A DNA stretch of 64,000 nucleotides from Bostrychus sinensis (taxonomy: Eukaryota > Chordata > Actinopteri > Gobiiformes > Eleotridae): NCBI GenBank assembly GCA_020698575.1, contig CM036247.1:27442431-27506430 (forward strand), read 5' to 3'. Within the stretch, counting starts at the first letter, position 1. Each line of letters starts with the position of its first letter. Positions 33,336-44,963 of this stretch are shown one piece after another. Below the pieces are notes generated by a model. It made no database searches. It was given only the letters and a program-made list of their open reading frames with translations, and was not told the origin of the DNA. Made by a program: the position numbers and the translations under genes.

Positions 33336-35079
33336 CAGTCTAACTACTGATTGCTGATGCTTTCTCTGTATTGCATTTGCATTTATGACCAGTGCCAATG
33401 TATTTCTGTGGGAGGATACAGAAAATCCTGTTGGCAGTAGCAGCAGACCTCAATGCATGAAAATATCCTCCAGATCTCAGGCAGGCAGGCCCAGGAAACA
33501 GTGTAGCTTTTTGTGAGGTTTTAAGATGGTGATTAATGTGTTGGAAAAGAAAGCAAGTGCCCAAAATATGATGTAATAAATTAATTTTAAAAAATCTAAA
33601 TGGCCTCAGGGGTTGAGAGAAATTGTTTGGAAATAAAATCCTCCATTGCAGGCCTGGGTTACGTTACACACTTATACACAGCTTGTACACTTTAGCGAAC
33701 TATACAGTGTTATCTAAGACAGTAGTTAGCATCAGCTAAGTAGGACCCGAAAGTAAATCGCAGAGAGTTTGAAGACGGTTTCAAAGATCAGCTTATTTGA
33801 AGCCTCTCTATTGTTGCTATATTTTTCAATTACATCAAACTATTTGAACTTGAAAAAGTGGAACAAGACCATAGGGAGTCTCCTCATCACTTGGTTTGGA
33901 ACTGACCTATCACAGCCATTTATCTGCAGCACGTCATACAAAAGCGGAAGATATCTCTTATCTAAAATAACTGTAGTATAAGATGGCAGCTAACAAGAGC
34001 AAATTTTTCAACTTCTCTGGCCTCTGTTGGATGGTGTTCAGTTCTTTCTTTTAATTGTTAATTCTGCATAAGTCCAGGTTATTGTTCATTCATTGTCATT
34101 TTATTCATCTTGTTGACATTTTAAAAACAATAAAGGCCTGTAACAGATGTCCAACGTAAACCTTGCACATATGCTTATGCTGCTGTCCCCATTCAGAAAA
34201 AAGTACAGAGTTACTACTACATTGTATTCTTTTATGGCAAAAATGGCAACTGTCATTCATATGTGTCTCTACCACACCACATGTTTGTTGTTGGCATGAG
34301 TGTTCTGCAAATCTTTAGTGTCTGATTGGTCACTGCACCTCTGTTACCTCCAACTCCCAGAAATCAATCTCAAACCAAGCTGTACTTGACTAAATAGTTG
34401 GTGCGGAATAGAAAGAGAAATTGTCTGGCTTACCAGGCTAATTTTTCACTATCCTACAAATCCAAAATGCACCTTCAGAATCCATAATTCTGAAGACAAA
34501 TTCACAAAATCCCCTAGACACTGCACTGACTTTAACATATGCTGCCAAAACATCCGTGGCTATTCCTCCCACGTAAAGCACTGCATGAACTTGTAATTCG
34601 TTTGATAACCTACTCTGGTAAGTCAGCAGCCGAACATTCCCAGTGAGGTGGAGGTAGTGTAAACAAATGTGATTAGAGAGTGTTATCTATTCTGCCTTTT
34701 GACACCCATATGTCTGACGGTGGGTTAAGAAGACACAAGCTGTCATGCAATAAATCTTCATTCTGCTGGTCCGAACATGTTTATATACAAGGCTGAAGAA
34801 GAGGATGCATTACAGTCAACAGATTGTAATGCTATAGACAAAGCAGTAGCACTTCACAATATTTAAAAATACAGTGTTTAAAAATGAATCTGTCATTCGA
34901 CTTGATTGTCAGGGTTTCATTACAAATGTACAGTATATATGGACAACTGATAATGCTTTCTGCACTATTCAAAATGTAGCAAGCATAGGCAACTCACATT
35001 CAAAACTGTGCACAAGAAAGTATCTATGTATATTCTGCTATGAAAAAAAAATGTTGGTACAATGTCAAGAAAAGACCTA
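33336..35079. other. No recognised feature
   Basis: No repeats or genes that I can support. A ~25-bp match 'cagcttatttgaagcctct' near 33790 recurs at 53680. Confidence 0.5.
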
Positions 35080-35586
35080 CTTTGCTAAAAATAAAAAAAA
35101 AATGTTGTGAAAACTCAAAGGCAACAGGATCCCTCAAGCTTTTTGAGTTTTGGGGCCAATTTAAAATCTCAAATTTTCCAAAACAAATATTTTTTGTACA
35201 CTGAATTTGATGTTATGTCTAAACTTTTAATTTTTAAATTTTAAGTTTTACTCACTATTATTATTTTTTTACTCATCTTACAGCCAACTGACTATCCATT
35301 GTTCAGAAAAAGTAATATTCTTTTGCTGAATCAGTATATTCAGTTTTTATTATTATTATATAGCTTTTCTGAACATAGGATAGTGAGTTGGCTGTAAGAT
35401 GAGTTAAAAAAATATAGTGAGTTAAACTTAAAAGTTAAAGTTTTTAGATGTATGAACATCAAATAACAACAAAAGATATTAGTTGTTGAAAACTAGAGCT
35501 TTTGAGTTGGCCCCAAAACTCAAAAATCTTGAAGGTTCCTGTTGCCTTGAGTTTTAGAGTTTCCACAGAATTTGTTTTTACAGTGT
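35080..35586. mobile_element. Fold-back MITE, about 0.5 kb hairpin
   Basis: The left arm ('actcaaaggcaacaggatcc', 'ttttgagttttggggccaat', 'atcttacagccaactgacta') pairs along most of its length with the right arm ('atagtgagttggctgtaaga', 'gttggccccaaaactcaaaa', 'ggttcctgttgccttgagtt'). The unpaired centre lies near 35320-35350. The outer end at right is 'ttttacagtgt'; the left outer end is decayed into an A-rich run. No coding capacity. Confidence 0.82.
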
Positions 35587-37129
35587 ATGAATATAAGGGG
35601 CTAGATACTTAACACATAAAACATAAGCATTATATTCAATGTAATTTAAAAATGTATTTCAATGTACAATTGAGATAATGCAAAAATGCATTGTGCACTG
35701 CAAACGCTCACACATGACACAGAAGCCTAAAACTGAAAGACACAAACAAATAGTAATTATAGTAACCATCAGTTATCACACTGCCATAATACTGAATGAC
35801 CCTAACTACTACAGTACAAGAGTGGACATATGCAGAGTGTTGAAGCACGTTTGTCAAAGGCTGGTACCTGTGAAGCTCCTGTCTGCACTTTAATGAGCAC
35901 TGGGGCAGTGGGCTGTTTAATCTGAGTCCAGATGAGTATTATGATTAAGAATAGTACCGAGCCACTCCACACCTTCACAAAGTCATGATTCCACACATGT
36001 CATCTCCAGTTAACGGGTTGTTTCATCACTGTTGCTGCTATCTCTCACATGCCACTGAAATGTTTCAAAGGAGCCTTGTCCTAACACACCAAAAAGACAG
36101 AAACAGAGTATTGTCTGTTATTCTATTTACGCTATTAATCCAGCGATACAAGTTTGTAGAGAAAACACTTGGTATGTTTACACGCAAAACTACTTTTCTG
36201 ACTTTTTCTGTTCATAGCTTGATAAAATCTGAGTTTAAAGAGAAATAGTGACGTTTAACCTTACTTGTTTGTAGCATTAAATTTGAATTTACCTGACTAT
36301 GAAAATGAAAGCACACAAACACTACAAAGCCATACATACAATACAAGATATGTTCTTTACTAAGATACAGTTTCTTATGAAAGCACTCATCATAATAATC
36401 TAGTTTTCTCTTGACACTTTGTATGCAAGAGGTCCATGACCCATTTTTTGGTATTCCTGACAGGATCCTCAAGATCTGGAGATGGACAGAGAAGGAGACA
36501 GTGGTTTAAATTTCTGAAGGCCTTGACAAGAGACAGAGTCACTTTTGTGCCTGCCCCAGACCTGAATAAATTGAGAGGATTGCATCAAGAAAAGCATCCA
36601 GCCAAAGAACCTTGCCATATTAAATATGCCTTTTCAACTTTGCTAGTTTGGTAGTTTAAAAGTGTATCTGTCTTAACACTTGACTTTTTTCTTATTTATT
36701 TACATGTGTTACTGTGTGCCACTGCTTGTCTCTGGTGCATGCTCTGAGTTTTGTATACTAATCCAAGAAAGCTGTACATGCATATGGCATTAATCTGACA
36801 AAAAATGACATTATTCTGGTCTGTTTATGCAGAGAAATTCCATTTACTGCTTCCCCAGTCAGACTGAAATGTTTACATGCACCCCTATTATAATCGGCCC
36901 AAGCCATTAATTCTCATTTCTCCACTTGCAAGCATTATCTGTAATACCAAGTGCCCTATGGTGTATGGTGGGATCTCAGCATCAGAAATGCCTCAAACAA
37001 GAAAAGAGCCCATTTACAAGCATATCCCCAGCTGGAACAGGAACACTTGGTGTAATTCATCACATGTTCCAGGGGAGGTGCAGTGCTTCTGGCCATTTGG
37101 ACCACTAAGGGTTTAACCACAGCCCTGCA
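35587..37129. other. No recognised gene
   Basis: Several short ORFs (35678-35893, 35985-36248, 36212-36472, 36436-36654, 36877-37116) overlap each other on both strands and none is recognisable. Confidence 0.45.
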
Positions 37130-37351
37130 ATGAGTTGTAGTCATAAACTACCCGAGCGTAATCGTGTGGATCTATATGAGCAGGTGGTGCAGTCGGTGAT
37201 GGAGTGGCCAGAGTCCACTAAAGCTCAGATTTTGCCGGCGTCAGATCATCTGGACGTCGTGCTGGCAAAAAGCGATATAAATATAGATTGTTCTGCTCAC
37301 TGTGGGGCCAGATCCATACCTGTGACCCGGGAGACTTTGAGCTGGCTCTAA
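37130..37351 (+). other. Unidentified 73-codon ORF in CpG-retaining, repeat-free sequence
   Basis: The ORF is uninterrupted from an ATG (37130) to TAA (37349-37351) and has no low-complexity content. I do not recognise the product and see no splice-site pair that would make it an exon. Equally likely to be conserved non-coding DNA or a chance ORF. Confidence 0.2.
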
Positions 37352-37654
37352 CTTATGACCAGGGCTGCTGTTGTTTGCTAAAGGTAAAGGGAGCAATCTT
37401 TAAAAGAAACGTAACCTGTATGGATTGGTGGTGATTTAGGGGCGGATCGGGGCAGGGAGGGGAGTGTGGTACAACAAAGAAGAAGACTGATGCCTGTTTG
37501 ACCTCTGGCTATCTTGTAAAGTCAATGTTTCTTTGAAAGTTTGTTTCATTTTATATTCAAGAAAAAATACCTTTACACATAACTTGCTTGATGTTGAGTG
37601 AATAACATCAATAAGGAATCACTCTAACTACACTTTGGGCCTAATGTGGGGTAC
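37352..37654. other. No recognised feature
   Basis: Nothing that I can support. Confidence 0.5.
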
Positions 37655-37815
37655 ATCCTCCACAGTAAGATACATTCCTAGACAGACAACCATTCACATT
37701 CATATGGGGAAATTAGATCCACCAATTCACCAAACAAATGCATGTGTTTGGATAGATGGAGTAGGCCAGAGAGAACCCTTGGAAACACAAGCACTATATT
37801 TACATGCAGTGCATA
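37655..37815 (-). repeat. Degraded SINE-like dispersed repeat
   Basis: 'cagacaaccattcacattca', 'aaatgcatgtgtttgg' and 'agagagaacccttggaaaca' follow the order of the repeat at 40565-40890. Neither end is preserved. Confidence 0.6.
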
Positions 37816-38419
37816 CTCCGACTATGTCATGGTCCGTCTTCAGTCCTAATTTGCCAGGGAACTGGTCAAGCCACTTTTGTCTTGATTTACAGAGAGCCAA
37901 ACTGCTGAATCCACAGCACTGTGATGTATTAGTGATGCAGTTGTCTGGGGATTTACGAGTAGCGCAAAATGCTAATTAGTGTGAATAAACTGATTGATAA
38001 TAGTAATTTTACTAATACATATCAACTGTAATAATTTGACTTTACAAAATGAAATGCAACCAAGTCAGAAAAATGCATTCCTTGCTTGGTAAATGTGCCT
38101 CTGCAAAGCCAAATAAACGTATTACACGACACAATGGACCAACACAATAAAAACAAGCTAGTCTGTCGTGGAGGGACCAATAATGTATCATCACTCGCCT
38201 AAAAGCATTGCTCTACACTGTACTGCTGTTGCATGCCTCTCCTAACTTTGTCACAGTATGCTGAATATGAATTACATTATCCAGGTGCTCCAGTCTAAGA
38301 GGAATTCAAATGAGAACTGAAGTCCCACGTTCCCATGCAGTTTAAAACTCCTGTAATAATGAAACCAAGGCATAATTCAGTTTTCTCGACCTGCATGTAA
38401 ACGTAGTGAAGGCTGACAG
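37816..38419. other. No recognised feature
   Basis: Nothing that I can support. Confidence 0.5.
38412..38419. repeat. hAT MITE target-site duplication, left (gctgacag)
   Basis: Matches 38844-38851 (gatgacag) at 7 of 8 positions. Confidence 0.75.
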
Positions 38420-38843
38420 TAGGGGTGTATCAACACAGTACACTGTATTGATTTTTTTTCCTACGATACAACTACATTGATACGCATTACCTTGTATCGA
38501 CTCATATTGTTTTCTAGGTAGTGTATATTGATACACAGGGGGAAAAAAATCAGTAATATCGGAAATATCGATATTATAAATTTGTATGTTAAAATTTTAA
38601 AAAATATGTGTCATTTTGAATGTAATTTTTGTGTTTTTCATGAAATAAAATGTTACATTCAACTTTTCTTTGCTCTCTGTCATGCTGACATAATTAACCC
38701 CGACCATGGTGCTACGTTTGAGAGTAAACTTTTATAATCCAATCGTATTGTTCCAAATTAGACAATATTGTTCTTGAATTGTAATGAAACAATTGTAATC
38801 AATATGTATTGTATCATTGCAAAAACATATCGTTACACCCCTA
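38420..38843. mobile_element. hAT-type MITE, 424 bp
   Basis: Terminal inverted repeats taggggtgta (38420-38429) and tacaccccta (38834-38843), perfect over 10 bp, with subterminal 'acaatattgttc'/'gtattgattt'-type A/T sequence. Flanked by an 8-bp near-duplication. The end 'cgttacacccctag' matches the terminus of vertebrate hAT elements that I recognise. The 69-codon ORF at 38528-38737 is incidental. Confidence 0.85.
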
Positions 38844-38851
38844 GATGACAG

Positions 38852-39539
38852 GCAAACTCCACTCAGAGTTGGCTGGCTGATACAACTGACAGTCTTGCAT
38901 TATGCCTACTGTAAATTAAAGTGAGGCACTTGGAAAAATACACTTGTAATTAGTATATAATATAATTTAAAATGTACACTATATTCAACATAACAAAATA
39001 TGTATCATACACATTCAAATTAAATGTTGCCTATATGCTACATGATAATAATGATAATTTGAATGTTGCTATCAATAAAGTACTTGTCCTTGTATGAAGT
39101 GGTCATTGTAATGTTGTGCCCCTGAATTTGTAACAATCACTCTGTTTCCCTGCATCTTGAATGAGGCTGAATTAGAGGTTATCCAAATTCTGTGAAAGTG
39201 CACATAAGCAATCATGGGCCAGCGAGGTTAGCCCAGTAGTAAGAGTAAACAAGCGCCTTTTGTTCTGTGGACTGAACTCCCAGTGAACGCTGACATGATG
39301 ATGGAGGGGGTCCGGATGGGCTCACGTCAGTGGGACACAGGGCTGTACCCTGAGCGGATGAGGGTCCAGCACTGTTAGTAGGTCAGGGGGGAGTCCCTGC
39401 ACCTCGGCCCACATCAAGCAAGCAGACACACAGGACGGCTTTTACACAGGACACGTTCACAGCGCTGCACTGAATGGGCCTCTGTCAATTTGCCAAAGTA
39501 GCTTCGGTGATTAACATTTGAACTGTGGTATATCAAGAG
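38852..39539. other. No recognised gene
   Basis: 39,230-39,450 is GC-richer. 'gttagcccagtagtaagag' near 39228 faintly resembles a tRNA A box but no B box follows at the right spacing. Confidence 0.45.
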
Positions 39540-39960
39540 CCCCTTGTGGATGAATGGTCATTCTATCAGCCTCATTAGGGGAAACCTATTCAAGGATGCC
39601 AGGCATAAATTGCCCAGACCCAACTGTTAAGCATGGGTGGAGAATGACAATGGCCGCCCAAAGTAAACAGCCGTGCCTCGCAGATCGCTCGAATCCCCCA
39701 GTAAACAACATTCAGAGCCAAGATAAGCAATGAACGTCTTAAACTGATGGAGTGTATCATAATTATAACCTGCGTATAGAGCCGTGCTAAATCGCTTCTT
39801 TGTAGCTGTGGAGCAAATAACGCCATGTGACTGACAAACAGGTGGCCAGTCACTCTGCGCTACAGATGATACTTAGGCCATTAATCTACATTGTACTCTA
39901 ATTAATGCACTATAATGGACTTGAATTCTTCCGTTTAATGGGCATTTTTTGTTGTTGGAC
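39540..39960. promoter_or_regulatory. Candidate conserved non-coding element
   Basis: A 400-bp repeat-free block with many CpGs ('gccgtgcctcgcagatcgct'), several ATTA/TAAT cores ('ggccattaatctac', 'ctctaattaatgcactataa') and no ORF of credible coding type. One of the two strongest enhancer-like stretches in the window by appearance. Confidence 0.35.
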
Positions 39961-40564
39961 TTAAAACTTACATGCTGACTCCCTTGTAATCACAGGCTGT
40001 GACAAATGTTCAAAATCACCTGCCCCATTTGTAAAAACAACACTCTTCTATTTGTGCGTTTTGCATATTATGTCAAGAATATCCATGAGAAACAATCCAG
40101 TCTGTTCTCAATGTGAAAGCACTTTTGCAAACAGATACTCTTCATTTTACCACCTGGTTTTCTAGTAATAATAATAGTGCCATATAATCCACAGTGGTGC
40201 AGCTATAGTAAACAGTATGTCTGAGCCAATGCCTAAAGAAACATTACTCTTGATCAAATGCTACACTACTATAACATACTGTATACTCAAATGGCCAATA
40301 TGCATTTTTTTCTGATCTTGTGCATCATACAGTGCTCCAACTTTCCTTTAGAATAATATAGGACAATAAGACATAGACCTTGGAAAAGAGATGGTCAATC
40401 TCAGTGGATTTTTCCTGGTTAAATAAAGATTACATACATTTGACCCAATGCAGCTAAATGCTATACCCTAAGGCAAAATACTGTGTACACCTAGGTGCGT
40501 TTTGTCATCTGCAAATGTTGCTGTATTACGCTATTACTTTGAAAAAAAAAAAAGATCGTTTGTC
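39961..40564. other. No recognised feature apart from a LINE-tail-like motif
   Basis: 'tttttcctggttaaataaag' at about 40408-40427 resembles the 3' tail of several teleost LINEs. The rest is featureless. Confidence 0.4.
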
Positions 40565-40890
40565 TTTGAACATAATGATCGTTAATCTTCTTCTGATTAT
40601 TCCTGTTAGAAGTGGCTGGAGCCTATCCGTGCAACTATGGGCCTTAGGCAGGGTACACCCTGGAAAATTGCCAGTTAATTGTAGGGCTGAAAAAGTTGGC
40701 AAGCAACCATTCACTCTCACATTTATTGACTTATTCTCCAATAATACATACCTGTTTTTAGACGATGGTAGAAAGCTGGAGTACCTGGAGAGAAGCCACA
40801 AGGACATGTAGACTCCACTCAAAGACAATGGCCCGATTGGAATCGAACTCCCGATCAGGAGCACTGATTACTCACCATGCACCCCCAATA
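40565..40890 (-). repeat. SINE-like dispersed repeat with tRNA-like head on the right
   Basis: 'agtggctggagcctatccgt', 'caaccattcactctcacatt', 'gatggtagaaagctggagta', 'gaatcgaactcccgatcagg' and 'gcactgattactcaccatgc' are the reverse-strand order of a very common teleost repeat that I recognise. The minus strand gives a B-box-like 'gttcgattcc'. The family is also at 63395-63735 (plus). ORFs at 40458-40811 and 40526-40864 are shadows. Confidence 0.75.
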
Positions 40891-41369
40891 TCATGATCAA
40901 CAGTATGCAAAAGCAGTTAACTGTAGTCATATTCACTAACTGCCAAGTCATGCAAGACGCCCCACTTTGGTTAACAAGAACCATTGCTTTTTTATGCAAT
41001 TACTAATTTTTCAAGGATCAATTCATAAAGCATATCATAAATCAGGGTCCTTAATGCACATACTGATTGTTTAATCTACTCTATTGTTGCAAACATATAT
41101 TACATTGTTGTACAAGTGGCACTGCTGATGTTGTAGTGCTACTTAATCAAAATACATCAATGAATGGAATTTGCAGACTGATCATTTCTGTAATCACGGG
41201 TACAAAAATGTGATAACCATAAATGAATTCATAAGGGTTTCAGCCATTTAGCAGTAAATGGGCTGCTATTACAGATATAGCAGCGCTCTCTTCCAAGTTC
41301 TAAGTAGGACCATTTTGGCACCAAAATTGTTCACGCTTAGCGATTGCTCTCTCATATTTGTTTTTCCCT
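40891..41369. other. No recognised feature
   Basis: Nothing that I can support. Confidence 0.5.
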
Positions 41370-41680
41370 TCTTTTTTCCATCTTCCTTTTAAAATCAGCA
41401 CGATGGTTGTTTGATAGACGTGTTTACCCAAGCTCTGGATGGAATTCATTAGCCATAATTAAGCGTTTACTTGATCAGGAGGCTGAAAAAAAAGGATTAT
41501 GTGAAGTCAGATTAAAGGGAGCTGAGTGAAACCAACGAAGAGATTATCAAGCGCTGCCAGGCAAAAGCAGAGCTGCCTTTTGGAGCCAGGCCCGCTCTGA
41601 TCACTATCTCGTTACTGCTTTATTCGTCAAGCACAAGCCTAATGCTTCACACAAAATCTACGCTTTTTTCCATCCAAATT
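41370..41680. promoter_or_regulatory. Candidate conserved non-coding element
   Basis: Repeat-free. Contains 'ttcattagccataattaagc', 'gtgaagtcagattaaaggga' and 'gccaggcaaaagcagagct', a mix of homeodomain- and nuclear-receptor-like words. No credible ORF. Inference only. Confidence 0.32.
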
Positions 41681-42494
41681 CCTCAGCAGGACATCGATTT
41701 TAAAGCTGACCGACTGGTGAAGTGGACACACTGTGGGACTTTTGATAAATTATGAGCAATCATCCATTCACATTTGTTTGACTAATTCCCACCTCTTGCT
41801 ATTGCAAGATGTATTTTGCCTTTGGGGCTGTGAAACAATGTATCCAATCTTGTTTTCTCTTCAAGATGTTAAATTTGTGCAAAAAAAAAAAGTGCATTTG
41901 AACACAGCGGGTGCAAAAAATTGTAGCAGCAGGTAGAGCTATAATGCCTTCTGGTTTTTAATAGTTCATTTCAGATTAGACTAGTTAATAAATTCCATTT
42001 GGAATTAGGATTTTGTCTGATGGCAACAAAATATCAAGTGCCAACCCAACACCTGACCACCGTCAGAAGACGAATGTTGACTGCTCTGTCATTTTACACC
42101 TCCTCTGATCAGCACAAAAAATACCTCCGGACACAATGAAGCGACTCAGACCCACTACCAAGCAGCGTGTAGTACCTGCGCATGTGCAAGACATAGCAAC
42201 TATTTACAACAGCAGGTGGCGCTAGTCACTAAACTCTGCAAGTAATGGGCTTTTGTTAAAAAAGTGTTTCATTGAAGCATTTATCAATTATCATACACCC
42301 TACATTAATGGACTGGATTACTGCAGCTGTTTGCCTCAGAGGGAGGCTGTTATGTTTTTGTCTGCACAAAGCTACAGGGTAAGGTAAGCTAAGGGTAGCA
42401 CACTTACATCACAAATGTGGGAAACATAATGAATAATTTTTATAACAAAAGTTCCTTTTATTTTAATGTTAATTGTGAGCTGTATGACAGATTG
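41681..42494. other. No recognised feature
   Basis: A-run near 41880-41891. 'cagcaggtggcgctagtcac' (42211-42230) contains a CTCF-like core (AGGTGGCGCTA), worth noting but unproven. Confidence 0.4.
42211..42230. promoter_or_regulatory. Possible CTCF-like motif
   Basis: The core 'agcaggtggcgctagt' resembles the vertebrate CTCF consensus (CCASYAGRKGGC-type). A single motif match by eye is weak evidence of occupancy. Confidence 0.3.
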
Positions 42495-42716
42495 TGAAAG
42501 GAGCACATGGCCAATCATAGTGCTCCTTGGATACCGATGCCAGAACTAGGTCCAACTGTCTCCTGCTACAGCCGATGGTGCAGAACACACTGAACAGACT
42601 CACGTCGCTGACCCTGCCAAACTGTCCGACTGTGCCAGACGCCCGATTATCGGCCCGGTGGGTCTCAGCCTTAAGAGTTGTGTTACAATCCCTGCAGGTA
42701 TCTTTGCCTTGTTAGT
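42495..42716 (+). other. CpG-retaining segment with an unidentified ORF
   Basis: The ORF at 42527-42715 is proline/leucine-rich and unrecognised. 'cccgattatcggcccg' near 42643 is a near-palindrome of the kind seen in teleost Harbinger-type MITEs. I lean to a transposon fragment over an exon. Confidence 0.25.
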
Positions 42717-43369
42717 CACATATTAGATCTTCTTAAACTTTTAAATCTGTGTTAAAGAGAGGTGTAAACCAAACAGTTATTGGGAGCATCCCTTATATTG
42801 AGACCTCACTGTCTTCAAGATTCTGACTGGCCAAAGCTTGCTGATCCAGGCTGTGAAAATGTTCATCTACTGAAAACCTTGAAAATAAAACCCTTCACAG
42901 ATTATTCATATAAGCTATGTGGTTCATTGGTCCCAGACCATGTAACGCATATACAGAACTTGCAAAAACAAAAACAAAATGTTAATGGTGTCATGCTTTA
43001 TTGTGCTTTTACACATAGCCAAAACCTTTAGCCAAATTTGTGCCAGTCCTAAGCCTGGATTAGTCCAGGGAGTTGAGAATTCGGAAAACTACTTATGCAA
43101 AGCAGTCTGAGAGAAAGTGAGCAGCCAAAAGGAACTCCCTCTATACTTATGTGAGACAAACAACATTATAATTCCTCTGTATGTCTTATTATACTTGCTT
43201 CGAAATGTTTTCACCATCTGTTCCACTATAAATATCAAGGGTAGCCAAAAAGCCTTATCCCATTACACTGCATGTTGTAGATATTTTCTTATATGAGCCT
43301 CAGTCAGTTTCTTTCACCCTTTCGCTGTAGGCAAATGCAATCACTTGATTCATATAAACAATGAATATG
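42717..43369. other. No recognised feature
   Basis: Nothing that I can support. Confidence 0.5.
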
Positions 43370-43570
43370 GCGCATGTCTCAGCAAATATGAGGAATCAAC
43401 ACTGGGTGTAATGATGTGACAGAGATAGGATTACTGGCTGCTGTGTGATGTATTTCTTCCTGCAGATCACATTTTTAGTACGGTGATCACTGGAGTAGAT
43501 TCACACAGATATCTCATTCACAAGACATGGTTGTACTGAAGCATCAGGAGCACCCTAAGTTGTTTTATCC
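43370..43570 (+). repeat. Dispersed repeat family D, copy 1
   Basis: 'gcgcatgtctcagcaaatat', 'gtgtgatgtatttcttcctg' and 'tttttagtacggtgatcact' recur at 44305-44535 in the same order and orientation, offset by 935 bp at the left end. Confidence 0.85.
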
Positions 43571-44304
43571 AAGTAAACAATGAATAGAACATGGTACAGT
43601 TTGGTGCAGGATCCATTATGTCAGACAAGCCCCAGCTGCCTCTGCACACATGTATGTATGTGTCTGTGAAGATGAACCATTGACCTGTCCAATGACCATG
43701 CTTCCGTGACGGACTTCTGCTCGAAAAGGCAATATGTTTACACGGACCATTGGCTCCATCCTCCTGGACCAGCTGCCTGTCTGGCCTTCTCCTCCCACCT
43801 AATTCCTACACTTTGCCTAATTGTTGGTTTCAGATCAAAAGCAGAGTGGAGTTTCTTGGGAGTTTTTCCTTTTTTTTCTTTTTTTTTTCTTTTCTTTGAG
43901 CAGTATCAAGCTCAGATTTGGCTCGGGTCCATCTCTTGCAGCAGCACTGCCCACCCTGCCGACATCAGCACTCAAATCCCCAGCGTGTTCACTTTTGCAC
44001 AATGAAATGTTTGCACGCAGGCGCCCACAAATAAAGAACACGCAGTCCAATAAGCAAACTACATCAGGCTATAACAAGTTTGACTGCGCGGCAAGAAAAT
44101 AAATCAGCTTGTACGCGAATATCTGCACATCGGAGCAAAGCCTTTGGTTATTGTAATTACGAAGTGCAATAAATCAAAAATGAAAGTGAATGTGTTTGTG
44201 GTGGCTTTCTCTTTTCGAGTGATTTTTTTCTTCTCTTTTTTTTTTTTTTCAGAAGATCCCACTGCTGAGCCAGCCCTTCTTGAGACAACAAGCCCTGGAG
44301 AATC
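43571..44304. other. No recognised gene; two pyrimidine-rich runs
   Basis: T-rich runs near 43867-43900 and 44224-44251. The ORFs on both strands here overlap and none is recognisable. Confidence 0.45.
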
Positions 44305-44535
44305 GCGCATGTCTCAGCAAATATGAAGAATCGACATTGGGGGTAATGAAGTGACTGAGATAGGACTACAGGCCAGTGTGATGTATTTCTTCCCGCGGAT
44401 CAGATTTTTAGTACGGTGATCATCACGTTAGTGATTACCTCATGATTCACACAAACATCTCCTTATTCACAAGGCAGGGCTGTCCAAGCATTATTTACTG
44501 ACACACCAGGAGCACTCTAAGTTGCTCCAGCAGTA
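44305..44535 (+). repeat. Dispersed repeat family D, copy 2
   Basis: Second copy of 43370-43570. It continues directly into a family A 3' half, so family D may be a longer variant or neighbour of family A. Confidence 0.85.
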
Positions 44536-44683
44536 AATTATTTGAAATGTCTTCAGGAACAGCTCTGCAAAAAAGACATTTTTCATATATAGATTATTTT
44601 AAGTTATAAAACATGAAATACTAATGTAAAGGTGTCCAAAACCAGTTCACAAAGTCTAATATAGTGTAATATAGGACCTTTAA
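44536..44683 (+). repeat. Family A 3' end with TTAA edge
   Basis: 'acatgaaatactaatgtaaa', 'ggtgtccaaaaccagttcac' and the terminus 'ataggacctttaa' match the right end of the family A copies. Confidence 0.75.
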
Positions 44684-44689
44684 CAAGTT

Positions 44690-44924
44690 TTAACAGTGCC
44701 CTCAGCCCACTATAGACTTGCTGCTGCCACTCTTTAAAAAGTCTTGGTGTTTTTATTGATAGTTCTTTTACACTTGGCAAACAGCTTATGCTAAAAACTG
44801 CTTTCTTTCAGCTTAGACTTCCTGTGAGGGGAGTAATAGTTACACTGCCTCTCTATATCTTGGCTTACAACTGGACCAAAATGCAGCTGCACTTCTTTGG
44901 CTACTTGTTGTTTTTTTAGAATTC

Positions 44925-44963
<39 letters not shown>

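Noticed and set aside
39225..39300. tRNA-like sequence ('gttagcccagtagtaagag')
   Set aside because: A-box-like only; no B box at normal spacing and no cloverleaf could be drawn.
43370..44535. LTR retrotransposon (two direct repeats around a ~735-bp interior)
   Set aside because: Repeats do not start TG and end CA, no primer-binding site or polypurine tract was seen, and the interior has no gag or pol similarity. Kept only as a direct-repeat observation.
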